Positions 1-10,185 are shown, counted from the first letter of the stretch. The stretch is 27,153 bases of DNA from Azolla pinnata (GCA_037176905.1 JBBBWG010006036.1:1-27153), one strand, 5' to 3'. Numbers and translations: made by a program. The notes: generated by a model from the letters alone, not told the origin.

Positions 1-520
1 CAGTTCATGACAGTTGAATCCCTGATGTGAGAATCTGTTCATCTGTTCATGAATCGTTGATGCTAGAATCGGTTAATGAATCCCTGATGCCACAATCAGC
101 ATCAGAATCGATTCGTGAATCCATGATGCCACAATCAGCATCAGAATCGATCCGTGAATCCATGATGCCAGAATCAACATCAAAATCAGTTCATGAGTCC
201 AGAATCAGTTCATGAGTCAAGCGAAGAGTCTTGGGTTCAATCCCTGATGCCAGAATCAATTGCTGAATCCCTGATGCAAGAATCTGTTCATCTCTTCACG
301 AACCGTTGATGCCAGAATCGGTTAATGAATCCCTGATGCCACAATCAGCATCAGAATCGAAACGTGAATCCATGATGCCAGAATCAATTACTGAATCCCT
401 GATGCGAGAATCTGTTCATCTCTTCACGAACCGTTGATGCCAGAATCGGTTAATGAATCCCTGATGCCTATTCTGGCAATCAGAATGAGTTCACAAGTCC
501 AGAATCATCGGTTCATGAGT
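1..520. repeat. minisatellite upstream of the seryl-tRNA synthetase gene
   Basis: Degenerate tandem units of about 13-14 and 27 bases are built around GAATC...TGAATCCCTGATGC. A 39-base unit is repeated at 91-129 and 130-168, and a higher-order block starting GAATCTGTTC recurs at 280 and 408, about 128 bases apart. The array continues past the left edge of the window. One frame (27-215) stays open with an ES-rich repeated peptide, but it has no exon signals or recognisable domain and the frame breaks further on, so I read this as non-coding DNA. It ends less than 100 bases before the start codon of the next gene and must overlap its promoter. Confidence 0.9.
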
Positions 521-597
521 CTTGGGTTCGAATGTATGTAATGTGTGCTCTAGGCCGCAAAAAAGACTGAACTCTTTCTCTGTCTGTGTCTCGAGAT

Positions 598-3500
598 ATG
601 GCGGCTCTGGCGATGGAGCTCCTTCTTGCCAGGAGATGCCTCAGGCACCATGCCGTCGTTCTTCAGCCTTCCTTCTCCTTTCTCCGCCATTTCCACAGAG
701 CAGATTCGCCACGAAGAAGAAGGAGCTGCGCACCGCCGCACCATCGGCTATGGGCTCCGACCTCTCCCTGTGCCATGGCAAGCTCCGTCGCTGCAGAGGC
801 CCCTCATGCCTCCCTCTCCGGTAAAGCTCATCGTCCCCCGTCACCGTCGCCATCACCGTCCTCTCCCATCATATTTGTTTCTTCGTAATCTTGCCTTTGC
901 TCTTCTTTTTCCCCCCTGTTTCTTTTGTTTTTATGTCTTTGGAATGTTCTCGGAATCTCCGCCCAGATGTCTCTAGAAGGAACTGGATGATGGGCCTCCA
1001 TCTTATTGTTTGGTCATGCCAATGCATTTGATCGGAAATCGTATGCTGAATTCGTATGCTGAAAGGCCATGGTGTTGACCGCAGTAGTTGAATTGAATGA
1101 ATGGGCCTCAATTCTATCCTCTTTTCTGCTGTTCTTCATACTTGCCCTTTGCAATGCTCCCAGAATTTGTAGACGAGAAGGCCACTTGTCGATTATCATT
1201 TCATTTAGGAATTGAAGCATTGTAGGAGGAAGGGTAGGGAGATTAGGAGTATCCCATCTCTACTAACGTGAAAGATAAGTCGTAGAGAGATCAATGCCAT
1301 TCGGTGCCATCTGCATTCATATGGTAAAGATCATCATTGCTGAATAACATAGAGAATTAACTGCTATGATCAAGAAGGTTCTAAAGAAAGTTTGGTTTTG
1401 CGAATGGTTTACATTGGCAATAGCCCCAAATTGCCCAGAAACAAGATGCTCGAAACTTTATTATACAATTCAAGCTCATTTAAAACAGATCCACCGGATG
1501 ACTATGGAAGAAATATGAAAGAATATTCCCAGTTTTGGCCAAATGACTATTTGACAGAAAAGATATCCCTGGAAAGGGGGACCGAATGACTGTCACGAAT
1601 GCTGAACTATTCCTCATTCATTGAAACATTAGACCTGATGTTTCCTCCTTACCTTCATAGTGTGAGACGATCACTATTTGCCGTTAAAAACTGATCATTT
1701 TTTAACTTTACAATGAAAAGCTGTAGGTGCGAGTAAAATAAACAGCCCAAAACAATCAGAAGCATATCGATCCATCCTAACTGGGTGTTCACCAAATTTA
1801 TTGACTGAAAAGAAAAGGTGTTGAATTTTATCAAGACACAAATGGAACTCTTCTCTGTGTAGCTGCATCTATAAAATCTTCAAATTTTCCAGAATCTTGC
1901 TACTAGGGATTTTGTAATGTTATGTTATGTTGATCTGATACGGAAATGAGGTGGAGGGAGACTCTTCATCGTGAGTGAAGATGCTTCAGAGGTGGAAGAG
2001 ATCTTGAAAAATGTCGATATGCCTAGAATAAAAACGTCCACACTTTCACATACGTAACTTCAAATATTCCACAAGTGATGGAAGGAAAATGGTGGGGAGA
2101 GGAAGGTGCTCTTCCTCACAAGGAAGCTTGCCCAAGATTTGTTGTCTAGCTAGTTTTTTCCTTAAATTTATACATTACTTCAGTTCCTTTTCTGAGGCTA
2201 TTGTTTCTCTCACATCCAGGTTCAACTGAACAATCAGGGCAGACCTGGAAAGCGAGCTTGGATTTCAAATGGATCCGTGATAACAAGGATGCTGTTGCAC
2301 AGAACATCCGAGACAGAAACAGTTCTGCGGATGTTGACTTGGTAGTGCAGCTATATGATAAGAGTCTTGCATTGGGACAGGTATCCTCTTTTCCCTTTCT
2401 TTACTTTTTGTTACTAGCACAACCTCACACATAAGCTAATCTAGCAGAACCAAAGTTACTAGAAATGAAGAGTTTTCCTGGGAACGAAGGATAAATGAAA
2501 TGTAATGTCACATATGGCTTGAAACTTATGTACATACCAAAAAAGAACACCACATCCTTTTGTAGGACATGTACATGAAATGATCTGCATGCTCCTTGGC
2601 TATTGTGAATGCTTAACAATAGATGTGTATCCAATGAATCATTCTTTTCAAGCCAGGAATCTGTATTCCTCCAGCTCTCTGGTACAGAAGGTCCAGTAAA
2701 TAAACTTTTGAACAAAGAGGGGTTTGGACTCTGAAATCTGAAACGATCTTCAAATTAGTCTTCAAAAGAATCTCTGAGTCACATATTTAAGGTTTCAAAA
2801 TGAGCTACTTTCATATCGGCCTTTGTTTTCAGAAGCAAGGATCGAGCACTGGAATCTGACTTTGAGTTCCTGAACGACCCTTAAAATACAGAACAAAATT
2901 TCATCCATGTCACATTACACAGTTATAGTTATTGTTTGGGACATAACCTCAGTTGTGAAGGTACAGATACAAAAACATCACCAATAGTCGTGCCCCCTTA
3001 ATCACAGTTAGCATGTTGTGGCATAGAACTAGACCTCTCTGTGAACGAGGATTCTTTGGGCTCTACTTGAGTACGAAGAACAAGAATGTCATTGGAACAT
3101 TGAACCACATTACCAGTGTCAGAACCAAGAAATATCGTCAGCTCAAATAAGCCGGCTTGTTGTTTACATACTGTCTTGTCTGTGTCCATCTTAAGTTTGT
3201 CCTATTTTCTGCTGTGACAAATCCAGAGTACCTGAGTTGATGGTAGAAAACACTTTTATGTTTCATAATTTGCTATCTTCAGACCAAGTATAAATATCAG
3301 AGTGTCCTTCGGAAGTTGGAGCATGCAGTCTTTGGTACCCTATTTCGTGGATATTGCATGACAATCCTTTGCTGAAAATCATGTCGGTGGCTCATTTGGT
3401 GCATACTTTTCTGATGGAAAAGCTAATGCTAGTAGGGGGTCTGATCTTTTACCATCTGCTCCACATGTGTGGCCGTTGACTAAGATATTGTGAAGGATTA

Positions 3501-6357
3501 ATCAACTGAAATTGCCACCTCATTCCTGTCATTCACGTTTAAGCTTCTGCTTGGATATAGACATTTTAGGAACAGTGTGACTTGGTTCTTGTTGCTTAGC
3601 TGTTCTAACCTCAGTCTTGGTTAGCTTCAATAGAAGCTCTATTTGTGTGCAAGGAAAATAGAAACATTGTGCTATGGTCACATCAGGTTCCGCTGTTATA
3701 GGCTGATACTTTTCATCAGCATAAATGAACACTTGGATGACAAAAATTTCGGATGGCTTGTCCATTGTTACGAGTTAATATTTTGTTGAGTGTAGCAGAG
3801 TACACTCTTTATCTGTTTCTCTGTTGTGTTCATATAAGCTGGTATGTTTTACATAGTATTGTTTTTTTTGTCATAAACTTTTTGAGCTCTGTTTTCTAAC
3901 ACAGCAAGTTGAAAACCTGCGAGCAGAGCGGAACCAAGTCGCAAATCTTATGAAAGGAAAATTAGAACCTGAAAGAAGAAATGAGTTGGTGGAAGAAGGT
4001 GCATTTTGCTGACAGTGTATCCATTTGTTTGAAAATATTATATATTTCATCTAAAATAGTCATAAGGACTATTAGCAGATTGAGTTTCAGGCAAGCGACT
4101 CAAAGATGTTCTAGCTGGCCTTGAGGCTGAACTTACAGTGTTATCTGAGCAACTTCAAAGAGAAGGACAGAAAATACCCAATATGACACACCCAGATGTC
4201 CCTGTGGGATCAGAAGATGCAGCAACTGTACGGAAAGTGGTAGGTTGGATGGCTTCTCATCGTAGCATCTAAAACCATTTTTATTCCATAAAAGCTTACA
4301 TTAACTAGAGTAGCTTGTGGCAGGTTGGAAGCAAGCGTATATTTGACTTTCCATTGAAAAACCATGTTGAGCTTGGTGAGGCCCTAGAAATTCTTGATTT
4401 TGAAGCTGCAGCAGAGGTATATACCAATGGGCTCAATGATTATCTTGATGCATGCCATATTGTTCATTGTAAGCTGGAGAAGGCTTTAGCTTAGCCACTT
4501 GATATCTAAATATATTGCTATAAATTACAACATTGTTTTCTATTTCTAATAGGCTTTTTTCGATATTGAAAGTAATTTTCAATTAATCTGAAGTAATCCA
4601 TTAATATCAAGAGACTAGATGCCAAAGTAATAGCGTTGGGAATTAAGTAGATATCAATATTATAACCATATCAAATCTTCAATCAACTTCCTTTTATGTC
4701 TGGATGCATTTGCATCAAGGATTGTTAGGTTTTGCTTGCATATTATCCTACTTATGAGTTGTAGACACGGTTATGATGATTAAATTTGCTTGCATTTTTG
4801 TTGAATGGCAGGTCACAGGCACAAAGTTTTACTACTTAAAAAATGATGGAGCTCTCCTAGAGATGGCACTGATTAATTGGACACTGTCTGAACTGGTCAA
4901 GAGGGGATTCACACCCTTTAGTACACCTGATCTAGTTCGATCTTCTGTTGTAGAGAAATGTGGATTTCAGCCACGAGGTCAAAACACACAGGTTGTTCTA
5001 GAAATCTAAATCAATGCAAATTATAGGGTAACTTTACTATTTTTAACATGGATAACTAACTGTATTTCTTTTGGACAGGTTTATTCTATTGAAGGCACTG
5101 ACTTGTGCCTTGCAGGGACAGCAGAGATTCTGATGGGTGGTTTATACATGGATCGTATCATCGAAGAAAGCTCTCTTCCTTTGAAGTTAGCTGCATTTTC
5201 ACATTGTTTTCGGACTGAAGCTGGTGCAGCAGGCTCTGCAACAAGGTTTTGTTGAATAATTTGCTAGAGTGATCAAACTACAAGTTTTAAAAACCGAAGA
5301 GTGTATGTGAATATAATTATTGATAGGCGTATTTTATCGTTTCCCTTTCTATTTTATGTAACCAAAGCTATCACGAAGATGATTGTTCCATCACCCTATA
5401 CGTATTTGTTTGTTGATATTTGAAACCTTTACTTTTTTAAACAGGGGTTTGTATCGAGTACATCAATTTAGCAAACTTGAAATGTTTGTGATCTGTAAAC
5501 CAGAAGACAGCAATTTTTTCCATGAAGAGGTTATTTCAATCGAAGAAGAACTCTTCTCTTCTCTTGGGCTTCATTTTAAGTAAGTTGAAATCATTGCAAA
5601 CACATTTCCAGCTTTTATTTGGAGCTGAGTACTGTTTTGTGTGTCGAATCATGATGATGCTGCACAAAAAGAGAAGAAAACAGATTACAATTCCTTAATT
5701 TCGATGTATGCCATCTTTGTGGTAATAGTCGTACAAATTTATGTAGTGTAAGTAAATTGTTTTAGGGTATGAACAATGGTCTGTTGTATGAATGATAGTC
5801 CTTGCCATGTACAGGGCGGCCTATAAAAGATTAGTCCTTGTGTGTCGGGTGCAGCGACTTGATGAAAATGAAGCATGGTTGTAATAAAGTGCATTATTAT
5901 ATATCTCCAGGACTCTAGATATGCCCTCAGGAGATCTTGGAGCACCTGCTTTCAGAAAGTATGATGTGGAGGCATGGATGCCCGGACTCGATCGATATGG
6001 TGAGGTATGCAGAAAGTAACAGTGTCAGCGACATATTGATTGCGACTTTCTATATAACCATGAATGTGTGTTTTGAGTTTTTCTTTCCTCTTGCAGATAT
6101 CGAGTGCATCAAATTGTACAGATTATCAAAGCCGGCGATTGAGCATACGCTATCGCCCTACAGGTGATCCTTCAAACAAGAAGAAGAAGGCTTTGCCATT
6201 GCGATTCGCGCATACCCTGAATGCCACTGCCTGTGCTGTTCCGAGGATGATCGTGGCCATCTTAGAGAACTTTCAACAACCTGATGGCTCTGTTTCCATA
6301 CCCAAACCATTACAACCTTTTATGGGTGGCCGTGATGTAATCCTGGCTAAATCTTAG
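598..6357 (+). CDS. OVA7: seryl-tRNA synthetase, organellar (chloroplast/mitochondrion), 10 exons
   Basis: This class II aminoacyl-tRNA synthetase charges tRNA-Ser with serine. It resembles the plant organellar enzyme rather than the cytosolic one. Exons are 598-820, 2220-2380, 3905-3998, 4091-4239, 4324-4416, 4812-4991, 5079-5245, 5445-5579, 5911-6004 and 6097-6357. All junctions are GT/AG and the phases join to 518 residues, about the usual length. Residues 1-75 are basic, rich in Arg, Ser and Ala and poor in acidic residues, as in a dual-targeting transit peptide. Residues about 80-205 form the N-terminal helical arm that grips the tRNA long variable arm. The catalytic core follows: the serine-site TAE at 314-316, motif 2 FRTE at 344-347, RGLYRVHQF at 356-364, [11 protein letters not shown] at 436-446 and motif 3 with Arg482. 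The start is the ATG at 598; an in-frame upstream GTG at 586 is not used. The exon 1/2 junction rests on phase and splice sites only. No TATA box is seen. The symbol follows the Arabidopsis orthologue. Confidence 0.95.
821..2219 (+). other. intron 1 of the seryl-tRNA synthetase gene
   Basis: A 1.4 kb intron between the transit-peptide exon and the tRNA-binding-arm exon (donor GTAAAG, acceptor CCAG). A long first intron after a targeting exon is common in plant organellar synthetases. I see no gene or transposon in it; the open frames inside are short and unconserved in appearance. Confidence 0.75.
2381..3904 (+). other. intron 2 of the seryl-tRNA synthetase gene
   Basis: A 1.5 kb intron splitting the N-terminal helical arm (donor GTATCC, acceptor ACAG). 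Minus-strand open frames of 63-96 codons at 2425-2715, 2998-3189 and 3529-3765 have no recognisable domain and look like chance openings. Confidence 0.8.
4417..4811 (+). other. intron 5 of the seryl-tRNA synthetase gene
   Basis: A 395-base AT-rich phase 0 intron separating the helical arm from the catalytic core (exon 6 opens VTGTKFYYL). Nothing else is recognised in it. Confidence 0.85.
5580..5910 (+). other. intron 8 of the seryl-tRNA synthetase gene
   Basis: A 331-base phase 2 intron with a consensus GTAAGT donor at 5580 and a CCAG acceptor ending at 5910. It splits the Lys codon at residue 401. Nothing else is recognised in it. Confidence 0.85.
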
Positions 6358-7757
6358 AGCCATGTCCAGAAATTGCAGGCAGCCCCGATCTCTCCATCAA
6401 TGTATTATTACCTTTTTCATCAGATAAGTTTATCATTTCATTCTTTCTTGGATGAGAGAACCGTGCCATAACGCCATCTATAGATGTTGCAACTTTGGGG
6501 ATCGAACAGTACTTTGCTTAACCTACTATGGTTTGCGTACAGACATTGGTTTGTGTGTGCTTACATGCTTCTCTTCCGTGTGATGTCTCGCTCGAACGAG
6601 TCATGCCACATTTTTGGAATAATAAGACCAACCGGAATGCTTAATCAATCCAAACATGCATGTGGATATTGTTGAGGTCAAAGAGATGTGTTTGATTTCA
6701 TGTTATTTGGAAATCAGAGGAAGGAGACTTGGTAAATTTTTAGATAGAAAAATCGAGATGCACTGTTCCACTATGACTAGGGATTGTTTTATGTTGTTGA
6801 ATGATTTCATTCCCCTGATTCATAGAGTTTGTTATAGGTCTGGAGACATCTGCATAGTGAAATACTCTCCTTTATTCTCCTGGTGTAGACAAATTGTACC
6901 TCCTTGTGACCCTCTGCATACTCAACCTTGGATTTCAATCCAAGCATTGATTGAGCTAGAAATAGAGGAATGTGATTCTGTCCCCTTGAAGCCAATTCAA
7001 GGAACCCTGCAAGCTTGGACAGAACCAGCATGCTTGCTCCCTCCCAACTTGCAAAACCACAGAGGCTTCAGCAACATACATCTTTATATTACAGGAAAGG
7101 CTCTTAAAACAGTGAAACACTCAAGCACTATATATGGTCCATGAATTGCCTTCAAACCGTATAACCAATGTGTGCCGTTATTTCAACATCAAGCATGATA
7201 GCACGGTGGACCTATTTCCTTGATGCATTAATGACCATATTTCTGCATGTTACGATAAAGAACGGTATCTTATAACTCAAAACAGTTGTTACTCAAATTT
7301 TGGTACATTTCTTTTGCATTCATTGCATCGTGTAATTCAAACTATGAGATTGAGTAAGGTCAGCTTTATTCATAAGTTTCTCGACAAAAACCTTACTTGC
7401 TATTCGCTAGTGATTTATCAAAGCAACAAACATTGCCCGATAAAAGAAAATGCAAGATCCCATTCATGTTTGGTGCACTCGAATGGTTTTTCCTCCATCA
7501 GTTATATGATAAAGCGCTCAGGTGAAGGACGCTGATTAATGCTTGTAGGACATAGCTTGATCCCATGTTCTTCTGAGCTGGTATGGACACTTATCCTTGG
7601 TGCATTCAGGTAACTTTTCTTAATTAATCAAAGCATCTACTTTTCCAAAGGAAAAAGGAAAAGAAAAAACCAGCCAAATCAAATTTATAATGGCAACAAG
7701 TTGGAAAAACAAAGAGTGAGTACCATTGATTGCATGGAATGTTTCACAAAACTGTTA
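6358..7757. other. intergenic region between the synthetase and TMEM234-like genes
   Basis: This holds the 3' flank of the synthetase gene and, on the other strand, the 3' flank of the TMEM234-like gene, so the two genes converge. No AATAAA signal stands close after the synthetase stop codon. The longest open frame, 6656-7144 (+), starts with ATG and has 162 codons, but it has no domain, signal peptide or repeat that I recognise. An opening of that length is not surprising by chance in 27 kb read in six frames, so I do not call it a gene. Confidence 0.6.
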
Positions 7758-7768
7758 CTATGGAAGCG

Positions 7769-8182
7769 TTAGTATTGCGTGGATGACACACATATGGAAA
7801 CACCGGCTATAATGAGCATGATCCCTAAAGCTGTCCTTACACCATCCATCTTCTCTCCGAATGCTGCTCCAGAAATTGCTGTAGCCCCAAATGTGACTGC
7901 ATTTGTTACGGGTACTGCCAGAGAGATTGGAGCATCGCTTAGTTTCATGAAGAAGAGAGCTGATGCTGACAAATTTATGATGAATGGTATCGAGTACTGC
8001 CATACGCAGAGCATTGTGATCCATCCATGAACGTAACCACCAATAATACCTTCGACTTTGGGAAATATGCCGCCTGCCTTCTTCTTCGCTTTCTGATCCT
8101 CGACAATCATGGCACCCCTCTTCATCAACGCATTTGTTAGACCCCACACGCACCCGATTGCAATGAGTCCCATGAGAGCCAT
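7769..8182 (-). CDS. transmembrane protein 234 homologue (UPF0546), single exon
   Basis: A 137-residue small membrane protein of the TMEM234/UPF0546 family, related to half of an EamA/DMT transporter; its transport activity is unproven. Four hydrophobic segments lie at about residues 2-20, 57-80, 85-108 and 117-135. Family hallmarks are VWGLTNALMKRG near the start, WQYSIPFIINLSASALFF (61-78) and PISLAVPVTNAVTF (85-98), followed by GEK (109-111) and a short C-terminus. A lysine-rich loop (residues 28-42) joins the first two segments. The length matches the family. The ATG at 8182 has G at +4 and an in-frame TAA at 8209-8207 upstream, which fixes the 5' limit unless an intron intervenes. The frame is intact with no inactivating change. 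The lack of introns could mean a retrocopy, but I see no poly(A) tract or flanking direct repeat. Confidence 0.85.
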   Translation of the reverse strand: MALMGLIAIGCVWGLTNALMKRGAMIVEDQKAKKKAGGIFPKVEGIIGGYVHGWITMLCVWQYSIPFIINLSASALFFMKLSDAPISLAVPVTNAVTFGATAISGAAFGEKMDGVRTALGIMLIIAGVSICVSSTQY

Positions 8183-8299
8183 GATGTGATTGTCCCCTTC
8201 CGAAATTTAACAATCGGCCCCGTCTTCCAATTTTTAATGTTGTAAAAATGCAGAAAGAAAAGAATCCAAAGTTCAGTACTTCAACATTTTATTGCCAGA

Positions 8300-9010
8300 A
8301 GTATACATGCATTTACATACATGGAGTAGATTGAAACTCACTGTAGGATCAGATCTAAATTTTGGCTTAAAAGATCTAATTTCTTTGTTCCCTTCTCTCT
8401 CTTTCAGATCACTTGAACATGACACCCAAGAGCATGGTCCTGAAAAGCCAGAAGATGTAAGTGCTTGTTGATAATGCCGAAAGCATAAAAAAAGGGCAGC
8501 ATATATTTACATAGCTTTCTTTACATACATGCCATATTTTAATGTTCATTGTTAGATTAGATCCAAAATTTCCCTTCAAATCTACAACTTCTTCTGGCTG
8601 TCTCTCGCTTTGGGATTGTCCTAAACTGAAACCAGAGAAATGGTTCCAAAAATCCGAATTTCCATATGTCCAATCGATTAATAACAAGAGAAAGGGTAGC
8701 ATATACGTACCTTGACATACGTCGAGTATTTTGATGATCAGTGTACGATGAGATCCGAACTTTAACTCCAAAGATCACCACTTTTTGGTTGTCTCTGCCT
8801 TTAGGATTGTCCTAGAGTGAATGAAACCTGAGAAGTGGTTCCGAAAACCTGAATTTCCATATGTACAACCCATAAATAACAAAGAAAGGGCAATATCAAC
8901 ATACATTGATGCTCATTGTAGGATAAGATCCAACTTCAAATGCAAAGATACACTATTTCTCTCTCTTTCTCTCCCGGAATTGGTCTAAACCCAGACCTTA
9001 GTATGGTTTA
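8300..9010. repeat. degenerate ~190 bp tandem repeat, about four copies
   Basis: The motif GGATTGTCCTA...GAA...CCAGAGAAATGG...AATTTCCATATGT recurs with drift. The GATTGTC core lies at 8614 and 8805 (191 bases apart), with weaker copies near 8436 and 8977. Each unit also carries a GGCAGCATATA/AGGGTAGCATATACGTAC-like segment and a GATCCAAA-like segment. A 120-codon minus-strand open frame (8409-8771) spans the units and is best explained as repeat sequence. The array is immediately upstream of the minus-strand TMEM234-like gene, so it may overlap that gene's promoter. Confidence 0.8.
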
Positions 9011-9052
9011 TTTTCCCAAATTTGATCAATAAGATATTGATTCATGTCTGTT

Positions 9053-9076
9053 GAGAGAGAGAGAGAGAGAGAGAGA
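9053..9076 (+). repeat. (GA)n microsatellite
   Basis: Twelve uninterrupted GA units, followed by a purine-rich tract to about 9170. Confidence 0.95.
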
Positions 9077-9224
9077 TAGAGACGAGAAAAAAAGAAAACA
9101 ACAGGAAAACAGAAGAAAATGAGGAAGCGGAGAAAGTCAAAGAGGAGAAAGAGAGAGCAAAGCAGCAGAAGCACCTGGTTTTGATGCCTGTGGGGGAGAG
9201 ACAAGAAGAGGTACAAATGGAAGA

Positions 9225-9389
9225 TCAAAACACACAAGTTGTTCTAGAAATCTAAATCAATGCAAAATACACAGAAACTTTACTATTTTTAACATGGATA
9301 ACTAGCTAATTGTATTTCTTTTGGACAGGTTTATTCAAGGCACTGACTTGTGCCTTGCAAGGACAAGAGAGATTCTGATGAGTGGCTTA
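9225..9389 (+). pseudogene. duplicated fragment of the seryl-tRNA synthetase gene (exon 6 end, intron 6, exon 7 start)
   Basis: These 165 bases align nearly throughout with 4979-5144 of the synthetase gene. They include the last bases of exon 6, all of intron 6 with its TTTTGGACAG acceptor, and the first third of exon 7. Keeping the intron means a DNA-level duplication, not a retrocopy. The copy has a 4-base insertion in the intron, a frameshifting deletion of about 5 bases just after the acceptor, and substitutions that turn the serine-site GTAE into RTRE. It therefore cannot encode a working synthetase. An open frame (9321-9503) runs out of it into unrelated sequence and is not a gene. Confidence 0.95.
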
Positions 9390-9601
9390 GTCGATGCACT
9401 TGACGTAGTTGCTTTTCTTCTGATAGTGGCCCTCTTCTACTTGTTGTGTCAATCTCTGTTGGTGCAGGTAGATCTACTGGAATTGGAGTATTGTCACGGA
9501 TAGCTACAAAAGAGGAGAACATAGCTAGGGAAGAGCAGAAGAGATAAGTGAGAAGTAGTAGATAGAAGAAACCGAGTATTGATTCCGTGATTGGCGTTAA
9601 T

Positions 9602-9629
9602 GTTCACCTTGATTGGGATCAAGGTGAAC
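9602..9629. other. perfect 12-bp inverted repeat (hairpin)
   Basis: GTTCACCTTGAT at 9602-9613 is exactly complementary to 9618-9629, with a four-base loop TGGG. On the minus strand it begins six bases after the TATA box, so a transcript would start within it or have it as its 5' stem-loop. Confidence 0.9.
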
Positions 9630-9634
9630 CCCTG

Positions 9635-9642
9635 TATTTATA
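9635..9642 (-). promoter_or_regulatory. TATA box (minus strand)
   Basis: TATAAATA on the minus strand, inside GTATAAATACAGG. It lies about 90 bases downstream of the heat-shock element, an arrangement typical of heat-inducible plant promoters. Initiation would be expected near 9605-9612. Confidence 0.55.
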
Positions 9643-9730
9643 CAATTCCAGAATTGTCGCATGCACGAAGTGGGTCCTAAATGCAAGAAAAGAGTTATGC
9701 ATGCAAGAAGAGGGAGATACATACAAACGC

Positions 9731-9758
9731 TTCTAGAAATTTCCAGAACATTCTAGAA
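9731..9758. promoter_or_regulatory. perfect six-unit heat-shock element
   Basis: TTC and GAA alternate six times with exact 5-base spacing: TTC 9731, GAA 9736, TTC 9741, GAA 9746, TTC 9751, GAA 9756. Heat-shock factor trimers bind three such units, so this site could hold two trimers. Its position upstream of the minus-strand TATA box suggests heat-inducible minus-strand transcription. Confidence 0.85.
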
Positions 9759-10085
9759 CATCAGAAAGGGTTATTTAATCTATATGTATTGACATTTACA
9801 TCATGATTTTATGTTTGATGAATCAACTAAACTAATTGACTTTATAGACAAGGTGGTGTGTTCGAAACCTGGCTTTATAACAAGTATAAGTTGTCCTTAA
9901 AGTTTCTTGTGTTGCTATTGATACATAAGTGGGTGATGACCTTGGCTTAGTTAGTAGTAGTCGTCGCTCTGAACATCATTCAAACAACCAGTTGTCACAT
10001 CGTATTGCCCAGTTGGTGCCTTCAGTAAGAGATTTGAGATCCTCGGGGAATCTAAGAAATAGATCTTTAACATCATTCCTTTAGT

Positions 10086-10185
10086 NNNNNNNNNNNNNNN
10101 NNNNNNNNNNNNNNNNNNNNNNNNNNNNNNNNNNNNNNNNNNNNNNNNNNNNNNNNNNNNNNNNNNNNNNNNNNNNNNNNNNNNN
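10086..10185. other. assembly gap (100 N)
   Basis: Exactly 100 N, the conventional filler for a gap of unknown size. It falls next to a 43-bp tandem repeat, which is the likely reason assembly stopped, and inside the gag relic. Confidence 1.

Larger units (their letters stand above)
9492..9794 (-). mobile_element. candidate LTR of a retrotransposon with heat-shock promoter elements
   Basis: The block starts TGTCA and ends TGACA, the short inverted ends typical of LTRs. Read on the minus strand it has a six-unit heat-shock element, then a TATA box, then a hairpin where transcription would start, as expected for U3-R-U5. The flanking five bases (AGTAT at 9487-9491, TTTAC at 9795-9799) do not match, so it is not a clean solo LTR. 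A gag relic on the same strand lies just upstream of it (9880-10770), which would make this a 3' LTR after loss of pol. No polypurine tract is obvious, so the limits are tentative. A 63-codon minus-strand frame (9522-9331) begins inside it and runs into the synthetase duplicate. Confidence 0.45.

Noticed and set aside
27..215. Open frame of 62 codons with ES-rich repeats in the minisatellite
   Set aside because: The frame is a by-product of 39- and 27-base units that are multiples of three; it is lost in the rest of the array and has no exon signals.
586..597. In-frame upstream GTG as a start for the synthetase
   Set aside because: Non-ATG starts are rare in plant nuclear genes and the ATG at 598 gives a normal transit peptide.
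626..976. Overlapping 116-codon frame across synthetase exon 1, plus antisense frames there
   Set aside because: They are out of phase with the exon that joins correctly to exon 2 and have no recognisable product.
6656..7144. 162-codon open frame after the synthetase gene
   Set aside because: No domain, repeat or neighbour supports it, and one opening of this length is expected by chance in a window this size.
7758..8213. 151-codon minus-strand frame overlapping the TMEM234-like gene
   Set aside because: It is the shifted frame of that gene, which carries the clear family signature.
8409..8771. 120-codon minus-strand open frame
   Set aside because: It lies wholly in degenerate tandem repeat DNA and has no recognised family.
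9321..9503. 60-codon frame that fuses synthetase-like residues to a hydrophobic tail
   Set aside because: It begins at a non-ATG codon in a frameshifted duplicate and runs by chance into unrelated or LTR sequence.
9859..9880. Box B-like TGTTCGAAACC
   Set aside because: No box A lies at a suitable distance upstream, and the site falls at the edge of the retroelement relic.
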